Positions 43,757 through 56,092 of a stretch of DNA of 64,000 nucleotides are shown here, piece after piece. The DNA is taken from assembly GCA_023053575.1 (NCBI GenBank), contig JAKZAP010000003.1, positions 6,424,561 through 6,488,560 of the forward strand. Reading direction: 5' to 3'. The first letter of the stretch is position 1; each line of letters begins with the position of its first letter. Origin of the DNA: Branchinecta lynchi (lineage: Eukaryota; Arthropoda; Branchiopoda; Anostraca; Branchinectidae). The notes beneath the pieces are model-generated. The model was not told the origin of the DNA, made no database searches, and saw only the letters and a list, made by a program, of their open reading frames with translations. The position numbers were made by a program, and so were the translations under genes.

Positions 43757-44155
43757 GGCGTATTCCCGCCGTTCCCCAAGGACTCCTAGGGGAATCAAAG
43801 GGAACGGCTTCACGCGGACTCCGCGGACAGAAACAGCGAGAACACGGGGAATGCTTCCAGCATGGATTTCGTTCGAAAAATAGATATGCAGTTGACGAAA
43901 TTAGTCTGGAGCCACTTTATTTTTTGTTTTCTTTTTTTTATTATTTTTAATTAATTTTACATTGCACCAACACCAGCAAAAATTGATTCCCCTCCCAATC
44001 TGAAAAGGAGTATTTTTTTATGATGGTGATGATAATCAGAGCATTCCCCGTCCGTGAGGACTCGCGAGAATACGGGGAGTGAGTCCCCGGGACAAACAAA
44101 AACGCGGGGACTCCTCAAGTGTAGTCCGCGGGGAACGGCGAGAGTACGGTCGCAA
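43757..44155. mobile_element. K element, ~400-bp MITE in an A subunit
   Basis: GCGTATTCCCGCCGTTCCCC at left and GGGGAACGGCGAGAGTACGG at right are imperfect inverted ends, with further GGACTCC/GGAGTCC pairs inside. The A subunit resumes after it. Confidence 0.65.
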
Positions 44156-45075
44156 TAGCTGGAATTACGGACCCCCCCCCCCCCTCCAACTCCTCTCATA
44201 GTGCCCGGATCCAGTCCAGCTGTGTAAATCTAGAGCACTTGCTTGTTCTTCCCAGTAAGTTTTATCCCAATCTCTCAAGTCTAAGCGCGTCACGAGATTT
44301 CCCCCCAACTACCCCCACAGTTGTTGGATCCAGTCCGGTTGCGAAATGAAGTATCATGGACATGTCCCCTTGTCAAGTTTCATTTGAATCCGATTACCTG
44401 TTCGAAAGTTATGCATGGCACAAAATTCCGAATTCCCCCTCCCTCCACTCCCCCGCGATGGTCGGATTGGAGAAGTGGCTATTTCTAAGTCAATCTGGTT
44501 GGTTCCCTGATATGCCTGCCAAGTTTCATCGTCCTAACACACATGGGAATAACATTAACTCGCGATCACCGGAATTCCGGGAAACCACCATCAGCTCCCC
44601 CACAGTGTCCCGATTCAGTCCTTTTCTGCCAATAATGTATTTTGACCTTAGGCTTGTTCTTTCTACCAGGTTCCGTGCTGACCCCTCGACTCTAACCGTT
44701 TCGAGATATTTCCAGTAACCAACCGTCAACTCTCCCCACAGTTATCGGATCGGGTCCGGACTTAAATTGGAGCATCTGAGGCACCTTTTCTTGACACTTG
44801 TCAAGTTTCATTCACATCTGATTACCCATTTTAAAGTTATGCATGCCACTAAATTCCGGATTCCGCCTTCCCCGTACCCCCGAGATGGCCGGATCGGAGA
44901 AGTGACAGTTACCAAGTTGATCTGATCGAGTCCCTGATATGCCAGTTTTCACCGTCCTCACCAGCAACCGTGGGACCGACCGACTTGCTGCCGACAGACC
45001 AACCTGCATCGCAGACAGACGCAATTGCGAATGGTATATGGCACTTGACCGAAGGGCCGAAGAGCGTCAACCTCA
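44156..45075 (+). repeat. A/B mosaic repeat, copy 7, right part
   Basis: A subunits with CTGCCAAGTTTCATCGTCC and TCAAGTTTCATTTGAATCCG. Right end GGGACCGACCGACTTGCTGC, then ACAGACGCAATTGCGAATGG and TATATGGCACTTGACC, the family terminus. Confidence 0.7.
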
Positions 45076-45740
45076 GTCCACAGGTTGGTTAAGTGACCGA
45101 CGAACGGCGACGGCTTATAAGGACTTAGGTCAGTTATCCGAAGGAAGAAAATGGCTTTTAGCGGGATAGCCTTCAAGTCGCGTAACTAGATAATGATATA
45201 AAAAAGCAGCTGTTTTACCAACTACTGTCTAACAAGTCCCGGATTAGTTGTGTAAACGTCGTAGTTGTAAAACTAATTTAGTGGAGTAATTGGTCGTTAT
45301 CTAGTAAGCTAGTTACCACCGTCGTATATGTTGTTTATTATGTTATAATAATCACCTGTCGTTTATCATGTTAATTATGCCGTTAATTATGTTTGTAGTC
45401 GTTTGGCTAAAGTCAGTGTAAGCTATTCGTCCGGATTCTGCGTCCTTATTGCTTGCAGTTGCAATTTAAGGTAATAAACGTTGTGTGTATATAAGCTAAG
45501 TTTTGCGCTGTAAAGGTTGTATAGCTTTTCCGAGACCCCACTCCGACTCCCCGAAGCATATGATAGTCCAGTTGTGGAGTTCCGTCCCGATATCTCCCTG
45601 CTGTTTTTTAAGCCAGTGTTGATCAACAGTGCTTTCAAGCGATTTTCAACATTTTGTCAAATAGACCAATAACTGAAAGTCTTGTTGGCTCTGTTTTTTC
45701 AAGCGTGGAACAATCTGCCATGTATTTCGAAGAGGGCATT
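45076..45740. other. No gene recognised
   Basis: A palindromic TGTTGATCAACAG at 45618 region recurs at 46293 region and may bound fold-back M. Confidence 0.4.
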
Positions 45741-46310
45741 TTGGCAAAGATTCATCTCTATGAAATCGATTTATGAGGCTAAATACATTGAAATATATTC
45801 GAGAATCCCCGAAATGTATTCGACAAACCGTTAAATGTCTGCGAGGAATCGGTGTTTGTATTCGAGAATCGATGAAGAGTTTTAGAGATTTTTCTTATGT
45901 CTTCGAGAAATTACTAAAAGCATCCGGGAAAAGATAAAAAGTGTTCGAGAGTTTCTAAAACGTATTCGATATTTGAACTAAAAGAAGAAATCAAGAATGA
46001 CAAATGTATTTGGGAATGACAAAAATACATTCGAGAATGACACAAATTTAAATTCTCGAACACATTTTTGTGATTCTCGACTACCTAATTTCAATCTAAA
46101 TGTCAAATACTTTTAAAACATTCTCGAATACTTTTTATCTTTTCTCCAATACATTTTGTAGTTTCTGGAAGAATTAAAAATAATCTCGGAGACTTTTTAT
46201 CGATTCTCGAAAACAAACACCGATTCCACAAAGACCTTTGAGGGTTTCTCGAATATATTTTCGACGTCCACGAAATCCATTCCATACACCTCTGTTGATC
46301 AACAGGGACG
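45740..46310. repeat. M fold-back: ATTCGAGAAT units in opposed arrays
   Basis: Left half carries GTATTCGAGAATC/GTTCGAGA motifs every 30-45 bp; right half carries the inverse (GATTCTCGAAAAC, CATTCTCGAATAC). CACCGATTCC at 46220 mirrors GGAATCGGTG at 45851. The centre is near 46050 (AAATTTAAATT). Confidence 0.75.
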
Positions 46311-46782
46311 TTTTGGCGTTATTGGTTCACTAACACTGTGGATGAACAGAAGAAACGCCTTATGCGTGCAAACACTGTTTCCAAGCCAACCAATCTCTAC
46401 CTACACCCGGAGCGGCTGAGCCCGATCTTGACTTGTAACTGCACACCAGCACGTGTGACCTTACAATAAGAGCTAGAAGCTCATATGACACTTGCAAGGT
46501 TGGGTCAGATTAGGAAATTGGGAATCTGTAAATTTGTGGGTTAATTGTAATCATTTAAGCAAATCCCTTGATTCACAAATAGCCACAGACCCTTGGGGAT
46601 TGATGCATATCATGTGTTAAACGATTTTTTTTTCACTTTTTAGTTATGATGCGCACTTTAAGAGGGCTAAAAATTTGTTTGCAAGTAAAACCCTTGAGGC
46701 ACGAATGATCATCCGCCCTTTTGGGATCATGAAAGTGTATCTTCTGGTTAAAGGTTGTTTTTTCATGCAGGCCAAGACGAAA

Positions 46783-47727
46783 GGACGGGATACCTATGAT
46801 TTCGTAGACGTTGCCCGTCTGCCCGTCCGTTCGCCTGTCCGTCTGTTAGCACGCTAACTCTCGAAGGGGTAGAGATATTTTATCAAACTTGGCATGAGGA
46901 CTCTTTGGATCAAAGTACAGGTCAAGTTCGAATTGGCCATTTTTTAAAAGCAAAAGCGGGGGGGGGGGGGGCATGCTAAATCCGAATATGCAAATTATTT
47001 TTACCGGAAAAGTAGTTCACCCGGAATCCGGCCGAAACCGGAAAATTTGTAAAAAGTAAATTTTTAATCCGAAGTTAATTAGAGGTTCTGTTTAGGGGTA
47101 AGGAGACATACTGAATACGAATATGAAAATTAATTCTTGCCGGACAAGTAGTTCGCCCGGAATCCGACCTGAACCTGACAATTTGTCAAATCTAAACGTT
47201 TAATCGGAAATTGATTAGAGGTTGGATGTAACGGTAGGCTTAGTATATATGCTGATTCCAAATATGGAAATTATTTTCTCACCGGACAAGTAGTTCGCCC
47301 GGAATGGCCAAAACCGGAAAATTTTTAAAATGTAAAATTCTAACTTTAATTCGATTAGATGTTCTATTTAGAGGTGAGAAGACATGCTGAATCTGTATAT
47401 GATCATCGTTTTCTCCCCAGACGTACAGTTCGTTCGGTATCCCGGTGCGACCGGAAAATTTGGCAGAAGTAAGGCAGGAAGTTTTGATCAGTTTCGACAA
47501 AGTAGATACGACGTAGGATATAAGGATGAACACAAATGCTGAATCCATATCTGAACCTGGTCTTCTCAAAAGATTACCATGCACTATCAGAAGTTTCATA
47601 ACAGATTGCGCATAACACTAACAGGAACTACAACAAGTTGAAACTTCTGACAGTGTGGTCTTAATCTTTTAAAGTCTGGATCAGACTTTACAATTTTTGG
47701 GATCCCATCGAAACCTTTGGTCTTTTT
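46783..47727 (+). mobile_element. C element, copy 5, nested in A/B
   Basis: ACGGGATACCTATGATTTCG, a CCGTCCGTTCGCCTGTCCGT run, four C subunits and the end GGGATCCCATCGAAACC, TTTGGTCTTTTTT. B-subunit sequence continues directly (GTTAAGATGCGCACTTAAAG). Confidence 0.75.
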
Positions 47728-47850
47728 TCAGTTGCGGTTAAGATGCGCACTTAAAGGTAGTTAAAATTCACTTGTAATCAAATCCTTGAAAATGACCAGG
47801 GGCCCTTGGGGATCAGAATTTTTTTGTACTTTGCGGTCAAGTTGAACACT

Positions 47851-48327
47851 TTAAAGTTTAACTGAAATACCAACTTATTTTTGAATCATTTAATTGAATA
47901 CACTGAATTATTTGAATTGTGTTAAGGAATTTTTTTATTTTTCACTATTTTCCCTGGTATGACCTTCAGAATATCCATGACCGTCCTCACTACTCCTCAC
48001 AACGAAAAGTTCTGCTATGACGCGGAAAATTGAATCTTAACCCAAACGCGGCTTTTGGGTGGCCAGTGGTGAGGTAGGTGACCAATGCTCACTGCGTGAA
48101 CATTTATTTTTCGTAGATTGCTTTCGTCAAGCGGACAACGCAGGTAGGACACAAGCGCATAGAGATACCACAAACCCAACCAAGGAAAGCCCACTATGCG
48201 AAAATAAAATATTCATGAATAGTGGAGTACGAAGTAACGCATTTTCATTGGGTTTTCAAGCCTATTTAAGTGAATAAGTGATGGGTAACTAGACTGTCGT
48301 ATCTCAGGCGTTTTCGCTTAACCTTGA
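47851..48327 (+). mobile_element. D element, copy 2
   Basis: TTAAAGTTTAACTGAAATAC at left; CGTTTTCGCTTAACCTTGAA at right, a diverged inverted end. The interior matches the copy at 38184. Confidence 0.75.
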
Positions 48328-48639
48328 AGGGCCTGAATCCAGTCGCTTCTGCAAATGATTTATTTGGAGGATTTGATTGACGTTCCTGCCAAGTTCCATC
48401 TCAATCCCTCCAGTCTAAAATTTGTCATGAGATCCTCCCCTCCCCCCTTCAACGCCATAAAAACTTGCTTCTGGTTGGCATTAAAGTATTGTTGCACTAT
48501 GCGGTTAAGATGTCTAGGAATTCATTTGTTCGTAGTACGCTTGAGGTAGGTACAAATGACCATAGACTTTGAGGACATGAAAATATGTTGTTCAGACAAA
48601 AGTATTTCTGGACTCTGCAGGGCATCTGCATGGGGATCA

Positions 48640-49260
48640 TGGATTCATTCACCGTTTCCTCGACATTATGCAAAGTCATGGAGCTTTTTGTTATCAAAAG
48701 AAGTTACAGCGAAATGCTACACACCAGATTACCAATTCGGTTTTCATTCTGGCTTGGGATGCACCCATGTTCTCTCTGCGTTGGAGTCTATTCTCCAGTA
48801 AGGTGATCGGACGAAAACTTCATTGGCGTTAGTGGGTCATGACGTCGAAAGAGCCTTTGATTCTGACGTCCATCCACAAGCACTATTAGAGCTTCGCACT
48901 CGTGGCGTGCAATCTGGGGTCATCAGAGTCATGAAAGTCGTCCAATCTGACAAGAAGTGTTCTAATTTCAGTTGTTTAGAATTCAATCTACAGCTTCCTG
49001 AAGTCAGAATTATTAAAAGAGTCAGGCAAGGAGTTATTACTCGCCCTTCGTTATTTTACAATGCTCTCCTGAACGCCCACCAAAATCCCTTGCAGTTGTG
49101 TCGATGATCAGTTGCTCAGTGATAGCGTATGCTAATGATATTGTGAGCCATAGTCTTGTCACAAATGGTATCGAAAGTGCTTTCCAATCACTAGTGTCGG
49201 AGTATGCTTGCATCAGACTGAAGTTCAACAAGGGAAAAAACTGAATTCTTGATGTTCAAG
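48640..49260 (+). pseudogene. Decayed reverse transcriptase
   Basis: Frames give DYQFGFHSGLGCTHVLSALE, LVGHDVERAFDSDVHPQALL (first catalytic Asp), IIKRVRQGVITRPSLFYNAL, YANDIVSHSL (the YADD box as YAND) and LKFNKGKTEFLMFKN. Frameshifts at ~48800 and ~49110 and the altered box show it is inactive. The GCTHVL and VRQG blocks differ from the other LINEs here, so it is a separate family. No linked endonuclease. Confidence 0.7.
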
Positions 49261-49785
49261 AACCATTCGAGTGAGCCAACGATCATCGACCTTATAGGAT
49301 GACAAGTCCAGAGCAAATCCAGTCTGACGTACCGAGGACTGCCAATCGGAGATTCATTGAAAACCACTCGAAAATTACTGATAGTTCATTTGCTTAAGCG
49401 CATCAGTGGAGCTTATGCCCGTATTGTTTCTGGAAAGATTTCGGTTTAACCAAAAGATGCTTGCCCACACCTATACAATGTCACTGCTCTTCACCCGTTC
49501 TGTATCTTTCCCCTTTCTGGACCATCTTCAGTAATCTTTGTCAACTCGTTCCATTTTCTTTCGGTTTTCTAAATATTTGCTACCCCCCCCCCCCCCTTGG
49601 ACAATGAACAGCCATCTCATCGAAAAGCTCCATGGAGCTGATCCGTCTGGGGCTGTCCTGGGATCGTTCAACAGTATCAAGGAAAATTCTAACAACCCAT
49701 GAAGCTCCATGATGTTCCGCTTTACTGAATTTAATTATTTTGGTTGTTCTTGATGTTATGTTGTTTATCTCTCTTTTCATTTTTG
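49261..49785. other. LINE-derived or unassigned DNA
   Basis: Probably post-RT sequence of the decayed element at left; no frame of length. Poly-C at 49584-49598. Confidence 0.3.
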
Positions 49786-49787
49786 AG

Positions 49788-50012
49788 CGTGTTCCATCCT
49801 ACTTACCGTAGTTACTACGCATGACGTTACGAATTCTGGCTTTTTTCGTCAAGGCTGGACGACTTTTCTATTTTCCCGCAGAATATCATACCACGGGCGA
49901 ATCCGACCAATCACGATTCAGAGATCCGTAGTTACTAAACTTACTACGCTCCCGAGTGTGGTAAGCAAATAGTTACTATTAGTTACTATTTCGAGAAGGT
50001 TGGAACGGAATT
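49788..50012. mobile_element. F-type MITE, copy 2
   Basis: GAGCGTGTTCCATCCTACTT at left; ATTTCGAGAAGGTTGGAAC at right matches the inner part of the 27506 copy. The outer right end is missing. Confidence 0.65.
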
Positions 50013-50515
50013 GGAACAAATAAGCTAGGACGATGAAACTTGGCAGGCGTACCAGTGATCACAAATGATTATAGGACCCCTCTTGCTTATTCTGCTTTTT
50101 ATAATATACTTAGCTCCTATTTGGAATTATTTAACTTCTAATATCCCCACCTTTCTCAATTGTTTTGTTTTGTAACTACGAATTTTAACACTTTTTCGGC
50201 CTTGCCGACTTTTTCCGTCACCCAACGAAAAGTTTTGCTGGAAGCTTCCTTGTTCAATGACAAGTCTTTCACACATAAGATGTGATAATCTTCTGTTTAT
50301 TATTTCTTTTATTTCCTTAGTTTTCCCACTTTTTAACCAAGGCACGTTCAGTTTTCAAATCTTTTGCGCCCAGCTGCCGCGTCGGAGAGCAGGAAGGCTG
50401 GGCATGATCGACAAGCGCCAAGAAAAGAATCACTAGTTTCAAGTGGAAAGTAATGGTATTTTTGAAAACCTTATTTCTGATCCGTTTTATAGGGAAAAGG
50501 TCATTTCCAGTAAGA
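50013..50515. other. No gene recognised
   Basis: Begins with a short A-type piece (AAGCTAGGACGATGAAACTT at 50021-50040); the rest is unassigned. Confidence 0.4.
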
Positions 50516-50519
50516 GTTG

Positions 50520-52765
50520 TGCTTTAAGCTGGAAATAGTCACTTCCCCGATCCGAGCATCTGGGGGGAGGTGGAGGGAGCGGGAATCCGGAAAAATATGG
50601 TATTTTCTACTTACGACCGGGTAATTAGATCTTGGACCCGAACAGATTAACTTGTTCATTTAGTTTTCTGATCCGACCATCGTGGGGGGAGCGGACGGAT
50701 GGAGAATCCGGAATCTAGTGGCACGCTCAGCTATTGAACGGGTAATGGAATTTAAATGAAACTTGATATGTAGAAACACCTCGTGCATCTGCAGACTTCC
50801 CATTGTAACTCCGGATCGGATCCGGTGACATTAGGGGGAGTTGGATGGGGGAACCGAAAATGTTTCGAAAAGCTTGGAGTGGAGGGATCGGGATGAAACT
50901 TGGTGGGACTAGCCCTAGATTTATAATTTGACAGAATCAGACCGTATCGGGGCTCTGTGGTTTTTTTTTAAGGGGGTTTCTCGGAATTCCGGTGATGGCG
51001 AGTTAGGATACTTCCAGATGCTCTAAGGACGATAAAATTTGGTAGGCATATTAGTGATACCGACCAAATAGGCTTAAGAACTCGACACAATGCCGTAGGA
51101 AGACTTTCCTTCCTGGGTAAGACCATTTTTCGGGGAGTTGAGGGAGAGGGAATCCGGAAATTACTGACTTCCGTAGGCTGCGAACAAATGATCCGATTCG
51201 AGTGAAACTTTATGGGTCATAAGAACTGATGACCTAGATACGCAAAGTATGTGTCCGAACCACATGCGGTCATGGTTGTGGGAATTGCGGTTAGGGGTGG
51301 TCAGGAAACCCCGTGATTCACGCACAGAAACCAAACAGATGGGCCGAGTGGAATGCAAGTTGGATAGTAGCCTACTAAGTTTATGCGGCCTACACTTGTC
51401 ATTTGGCGTTCGAACCGGAACCGACCAACGTAGGAGGAGGATGAAGTAGAAACCGGAAATTTGAAGATATACTCCGAATCGAGTTAAACCTGATTGAAGG
51501 TAAGAGGAAATGATAGGGATGCGAAGTTTATGTGTCCCGAGTCGTTTTCGGTCACAGTGGGGGGAGTCCCGGAAATGTTGAGACTCGCATAGGGGTTAAA
51601 CGAGTGGAATGACTTGCATGAAACTTGGAAAGTATAGATCGTATGCCTTAGGTGGCATATTTTAGGGTCCAGACCAGATCTGATCACGGTTGGAACGGGT
51701 ACCGGAATTTCCGGAAAAATGCTCAGATGTACTTTCTAGTGTCTCGCACCACCTACTCGTAAAAAGTACCATATGAGATCGTCAGGGGCGTGGCAAGGGG
51801 GGTGGGGTTCAGCCCCCCCCCCCCCCCCCCCCACGTTTTTGAGATTCGGTCTGCCCAAAATTTTACTAAAATTGTTCGGTATTTTTTCGATAGCAGAACT
51901 GTTCGATATATTTACGGGAATTCGGTAGTTATACAGAATCCTAAATAGGCTATCTGTACAAATCTCTTTGGTATAATGATCGTGATTCGGTATAATTGCC
52001 AGTATTCGGCAGTTATCACGAATTTGGTGAGAGAATTTACTGAAATCATTCGGTAATTTTTCGATGCCGGAACTATTCGGTATATTTATGGAGATTCCAT
52101 AGTTATAAAGAATCCCAAATAAGCTATTGGTTCAAAATTATTCGGTAATTTGTTCAGTGTAATTTCCAGGATTACGAAGTTAACCACGAATCCTGACTTT
52201 GTTCCAGTTTCGACGAAAGTATATCGAATATCAATACTGTTCGGTAGTCTTAATTTCGATATCAAACCAATTCGGTAAAATAACCGGGATACGGTAGTTT
52301 ACACAGAATCACGGACATGCTATCGGTCTAAACTTATTCGGGATAAGAACTGGGATTCGGTAATTTGTTCGTTATAATTGCCAGGATTCGGAAGTTACCA
52401 CGAACCTCGAAACAAGGAAGAGGTCGAGTGAAGCACTGGTCGCAGACAAAAGTGAATGGTATCATCGATAGTCCTTACTTTTATTTGGATCCCGAAAAGA
52501 ATATCTAATCATACAAATTTCGAAAATACCGCCTGCAGCAATTTTTTTGTAATATTACCTGTTTCGTGGAAAGCTTATCCTCGTTCATGCTGCCCTTTAT
52601 TGTTACTCTTTCAACGTAATCGTTTATGTTCCATAATTTAAAGCTCGGGTTCTTAGTTCTAGGATTCGGTAAAGTTTTTGAAAGGTTCGGTAAGATTTTG
52701 GCTCTTCACCCTCCTCCACCGAAAATGCACTTGCGACGCCCCTGGAGCTCGTAGCTCTTGTTTAT
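50520..52765 (-). repeat. A/B mosaic repeat, copy 9, with hAT-like insertion at its end
   Basis: Reverse A subunits (GGGATGAAACTTGGTGGGAC; AAATGAAACTTGATATG). The right terminus is split: ACCATATGAGATCGT, then the MITE, then GAGCTCGTAGCTCTTGTTT. Confidence 0.75.
51783..52744. mobile_element. hAT-like non-autonomous element, 962 bp, with internal tandem units
   Basis: Inverted ends CAGGGGCGTGGCAAG and CTTGCGACGCCCCTG. Target duplication GAGATCGT (51775-51782) and GAGCTCGT (52745-52752), 7 of 8. Three ~175-190-bp internal units start near 51874, 52049 and 52239, with ATTCGGTAATTTTTCGATG and TACGGTAGTTTACACAGAAT motifs. Confidence 0.85.
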
Positions 52766-53021
52766 TATACCCCGTCTTCACTGAGGAACAAATGATAATG
52801 GGGGCTTGGGGATGGTGAAACCGTGTCGTTAGGACAAAAGTTATTATGCGCTGTGTGGTTAAGATGCGGACTTCAATCGTCCTAGGAATTCGGTCTTAAG
52901 TAAAATCCTCGAGGCCCGGTTGATCATGGTCCACTTGCTGAACGTGAAAATATTTCGTTTCGCCAAATAAATGTTTGAACCCAGGGGTCAATAATGCATA
53001 CTTTAGTTGTAATTGACGGTG

Positions 53022-53127
53022 CAAATCGGATACTTTACCTGAATTATCATAGACCCATATTTTGAAGGGCTTGAGCCTGAAGAGCACCCTTACCAAGAGG
53101 GTCGAGATATAGCTATAATTCAGGTCT
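53022..53127 (+). mobile_element. H-type element, collapsed copy
   Basis: ATTGACGGTGCAAATCGGAT at left and GAGCCTGAAGAGCACCC, GGGTCGAGATATAGCTATAA at right; most of the loop is missing. Confidence 0.6.
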
Positions 53128-53679
53128 ATAATTTGGGCTCTTTTCAGTTACCAAGTTTCAGTCATATAGGATAACTCTTTTACGCAGCCCCCCCCCCCCC
53201 CCCCTATGGCAGTTGTCGGATCTGGTTCGAAGTGTAACGGAAGAGACTTGTAAAGCTACTCTAGTCGATTACTCGCTTTATTCAATCTGACTGGGTTCCT
53301 AATATGCCTGCCAAGTTGTATTGTCTTAAAGCATCCCTGGACCTCCCCTCCATCTCCCCCCACAGTGGTTCTTTAATGATGTATGTGTGTTCTCCCCGCT
53401 GAGTGCCATCGATGTCCCCTCTACTACAACTCCCCCCACAGTTGTCGGATCTGGTTTGGACTTGAAATGCAGCGTTATTCTGAGACACGTGCTCTTGTCA
53501 ATTATCCGGTTTCATTCATTTCCTATCACCCGTTTGAAAGCTAAGCGTGCCACACAATTCAGGATTGTCCTTCCCTTAACTCCCCCCAGGATTGTCAAGT
53601 CGGTGAAGTGACTGATTCCTTGTTAATCTGGTTAGGTCCGGTATAATACGCCTGCCAAGTTTCATCGTACTCACGGCAG

Positions 53680-53770
53680 TGTCTTTTCTGTGTCTTTCTG
53701 TGTTTTATTTGTTTTCTTTCATTTACTCCGCTTTTTCGAAATGGTGAGTTACAAATATATTACTTAAGCA
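53680..53770 (+). mobile_element. (TTAC)n-family LINE 3' fragment
   Basis: TGTGTTTTATTTGTTTTCTT, then TTTACTCCGC and TGAGTTACAAATATATTACT. It splits an A subunit. Confidence 0.65.
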
Positions 53771-54192
53771 CAGCTTGTTGTTAAGCAGCGACTCTACTAG
53801 CACACCTGGAAGTACCCTGACTCGTGAACGTGGGACCAACCGACCGACCGACAAATAACTTAAATTAAAAGAATCGCGCTGTCTTTAATTATTTAAGAGT
53901 AAACGGACAAGAGCAGGACATCTAGCAGTCGCCGAGCACACTGTCTAGTACAGTTTTGTCTCACTAGAACGCGTACGTGACATGCTAAGGCGGTTAAAAG
54001 TATCGGTATAGAAAAAACAAAAGCCACAAATTTCATCTGTTAGGCCCATAGATTGTAGCCTAGCTATCAGACAAGCAATTCTAGAAATTCTTTCAAGTCG
54101 TGTTTTCTCTCGGGCTTCCTCTCGCCCTTTACTGAAACACCTCGGCTGGGTGGTCTCGAGATGGAATAAATTATACTTCTTAAATACCATTT

Positions 54193-54692
54193 TGAGCGTG
54201 TCGGAAAGCTCCGAAACGAACGAAAATGCTGAATTAATCAGCATTTTATGCAGCATTTCGCTTTCGGACTTAAATTTTCGCTCAGTTAATGCAGCATTAA
54301 TTCAGCAGAAAATTCATCGAAAAATTCAGCAAGAATGCTGAATTTTTAAGAAGAAACTGGGGAGTACGGCGATTCTCTCATTGTTTTTGGCGGCAAACAT
54401 AACAAATTCAAAAAGACAACTGACAATTTGGCAAACATTCCAAATTCTGAGAGAACTGGCGATCATGGCAAACAAAGAAAGGAAAGATAAGAAGGTTGGA
54501 TATCGGTAGCTGTTCCATTTTGTCAGCTTTATACAGCTAATTCTTTTTTCTTCTTCTTCTTTCTGACTTAAACTTTGGTATTCTAGAAGTGACAGAGACG
54601 AAAAAAAGGTAACAGTTTTCGGAGAAAAAAGAAAAGAAAATGCAGCATTAATGCAGCATTTACCTCACCAATAAGCTTTCGGACACGTTCTT
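54193..54692. mobile_element. G-type MITE with GCAGCATTAA motifs
   Basis: Inverted ends GAGCGTGTCGGAAAGCT and AGCTTTCGGACACGTTC. AATGCTGAATT/GCAGCATTAATGCAGC motifs cluster inside both ends. Confidence 0.8.
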
Positions 54693-54772
54693 ATAGTGGA
54701 GTGATGATTTCTTAACAATCCACTCTTGCGGCTGAGGTAGCAGGTTTTTCCTTTCAGTTTTACCGTTTTTCC

Positions 54773-55091
54773 TGTTCCAAATTTTCATCCGTCACGATGT
54801 CTACAATTGAAAAGGAGAAAGTTCAACTGATTGCAATGTCAATTTAGTCCCTTCTTCCGATATTCTTTTGTTGTTGTTTCTACAACGCTGAACAATAGGT
54901 TCTGATCATGTGACGATTCTTTTTAGAACATACGGTTTTGAAAGCTTCGATAAGTTGACAACTTCATCATTTAACCGACAGCAAAGAAAAAAAACCGACA
55001 GCGAAGAAACAAAACCGCAACACTTTAGTCGGTGAAGCCGTACAAAGGTTGCCGCAATACTTCACGTTGCCCAGGCAACGTAGGTCTAGTT
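54773..55091 (+). repeat. E direct repeat, left copy
   Basis: Runs from TGTTCCAAATTTTCATCCGT to CAACGTAGGTCTAGTT and is ~90% identical by eye to 55782-56092. Contains two ACCGACAGC-AAGAA units. Confidence 0.8.
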
Positions 55092-55781
55092 ATGTTGCGA
55101 GAGCAACACTTTGGTTCTGTCCTCGTTTTTTGTAGACCTTAGGCCGGATGGATGAATATGACATTACATTTTGGAAAGCTCCGTAGAACTCTTGACTGGG
55201 GCCAAAAAGGATGGTTTTTGCTTGTCCTCGAGCCAGAGCCTACGTTGTGCGAAATGAAGTGAAGTTATACAGCCCATGTCAGAGAGGACTATCTATGAAG
55301 TTCTGCAGCCAACATTTCGTTTTATCAAACCATGTTTTCCTGTATTCTATGGTAAGAACAATTTAGTTCCCAATGGTAAATTTTGCAAGGGATTTGTAAG
55401 TAATAATCGGCTGTTATGCTACAATCATCTTCAGGGATGAGGGGTTTGCAACTTTTGCTAGCTGGTATACTCATTATTTGTTTTCGGTGAACTTGATGTC
55501 TATCACGGGAGAGGGACTTGTAAGTAGGGATCGGTTCACGAGGGGCTAGAAATTTTTGCAAATTGGTGCACATTGTTTAAGATTTCTATAAATCTGACGG
55601 TAAGAAAGTTTGTGTCGACGGTCTATCGCGGTAACCTAGTGTTAACTGTTTACGCAACGGGTAAAAACGACAATGTAAAACAATGAGGTAGATTCATAAT
55701 AATTAATAGTGTCATCTATGGTATTTTAATCCTGAAAACTTACGGATAGCTTTATAATACCAACTAGATTATATAAGTTAT

Positions 55782-56092
55782 TGTTCCAAGTTTTCATCCG
55801 TAACGATGTCTACGATTGAAAAAGATAAAGTTTAACTGACTGCAAAGTCAATTTAGTCCCTTCGTCCGATATTCTTTTGTTGTTGTTTTTACAACGCTGA
55901 AGAATATCTTTTGATCATGTGATTATTCTTTTTAGAACATACCGTTTAAAAGCTTCGATAAGTTGACAACTTCAGCATTAACCGACAGCGAAGAAACAAA
56001 ACCAAAGTGTTGCTCTCGTAACACTTTAGTCGGCGAAGCCGGACAAAGGTTGCCACAAGAGTTCACGTTGTCCAGGAAACGTAGGTCTAGTT
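55782..56092 (+). repeat. E direct repeat, right copy
   Basis: Same boundaries as the left copy, one ACCGACAGCGAAGAAAC unit. The 690 bp between has no recognised coding; a solo pair of LTRs was considered but the ends are TG...TT. Confidence 0.8.

Larger units (their letters stand above)
46465..48480 (+). repeat. A/B mosaic repeat, copy 8, with nested C and D
   Basis: Left terminus AGAGCTAGAAGCTCATATGA then CACTTGCAAGG, B subunits, then C at 46783-47727, more B, D at 47851-48327, and A sequence GACGTTCCTGCCAAGTTCCA after it. Confidence 0.7.
52770..53855 (+). repeat. A/B mosaic repeat, copy 10
   Basis: B then A subunits, interrupted by an H fragment (53022-53127) and a LINE tail (53680-53770). 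Right end GGACCAACCGACCGACCGAC. Confidence 0.65.

Noticed and set aside
54773..56092. LTR retrotransposon with E as LTRs
   Set aside because: The ends are not TG...CA, no primer-binding site or polypurine tract was seen and nothing codes between; kept only as direct repeats.
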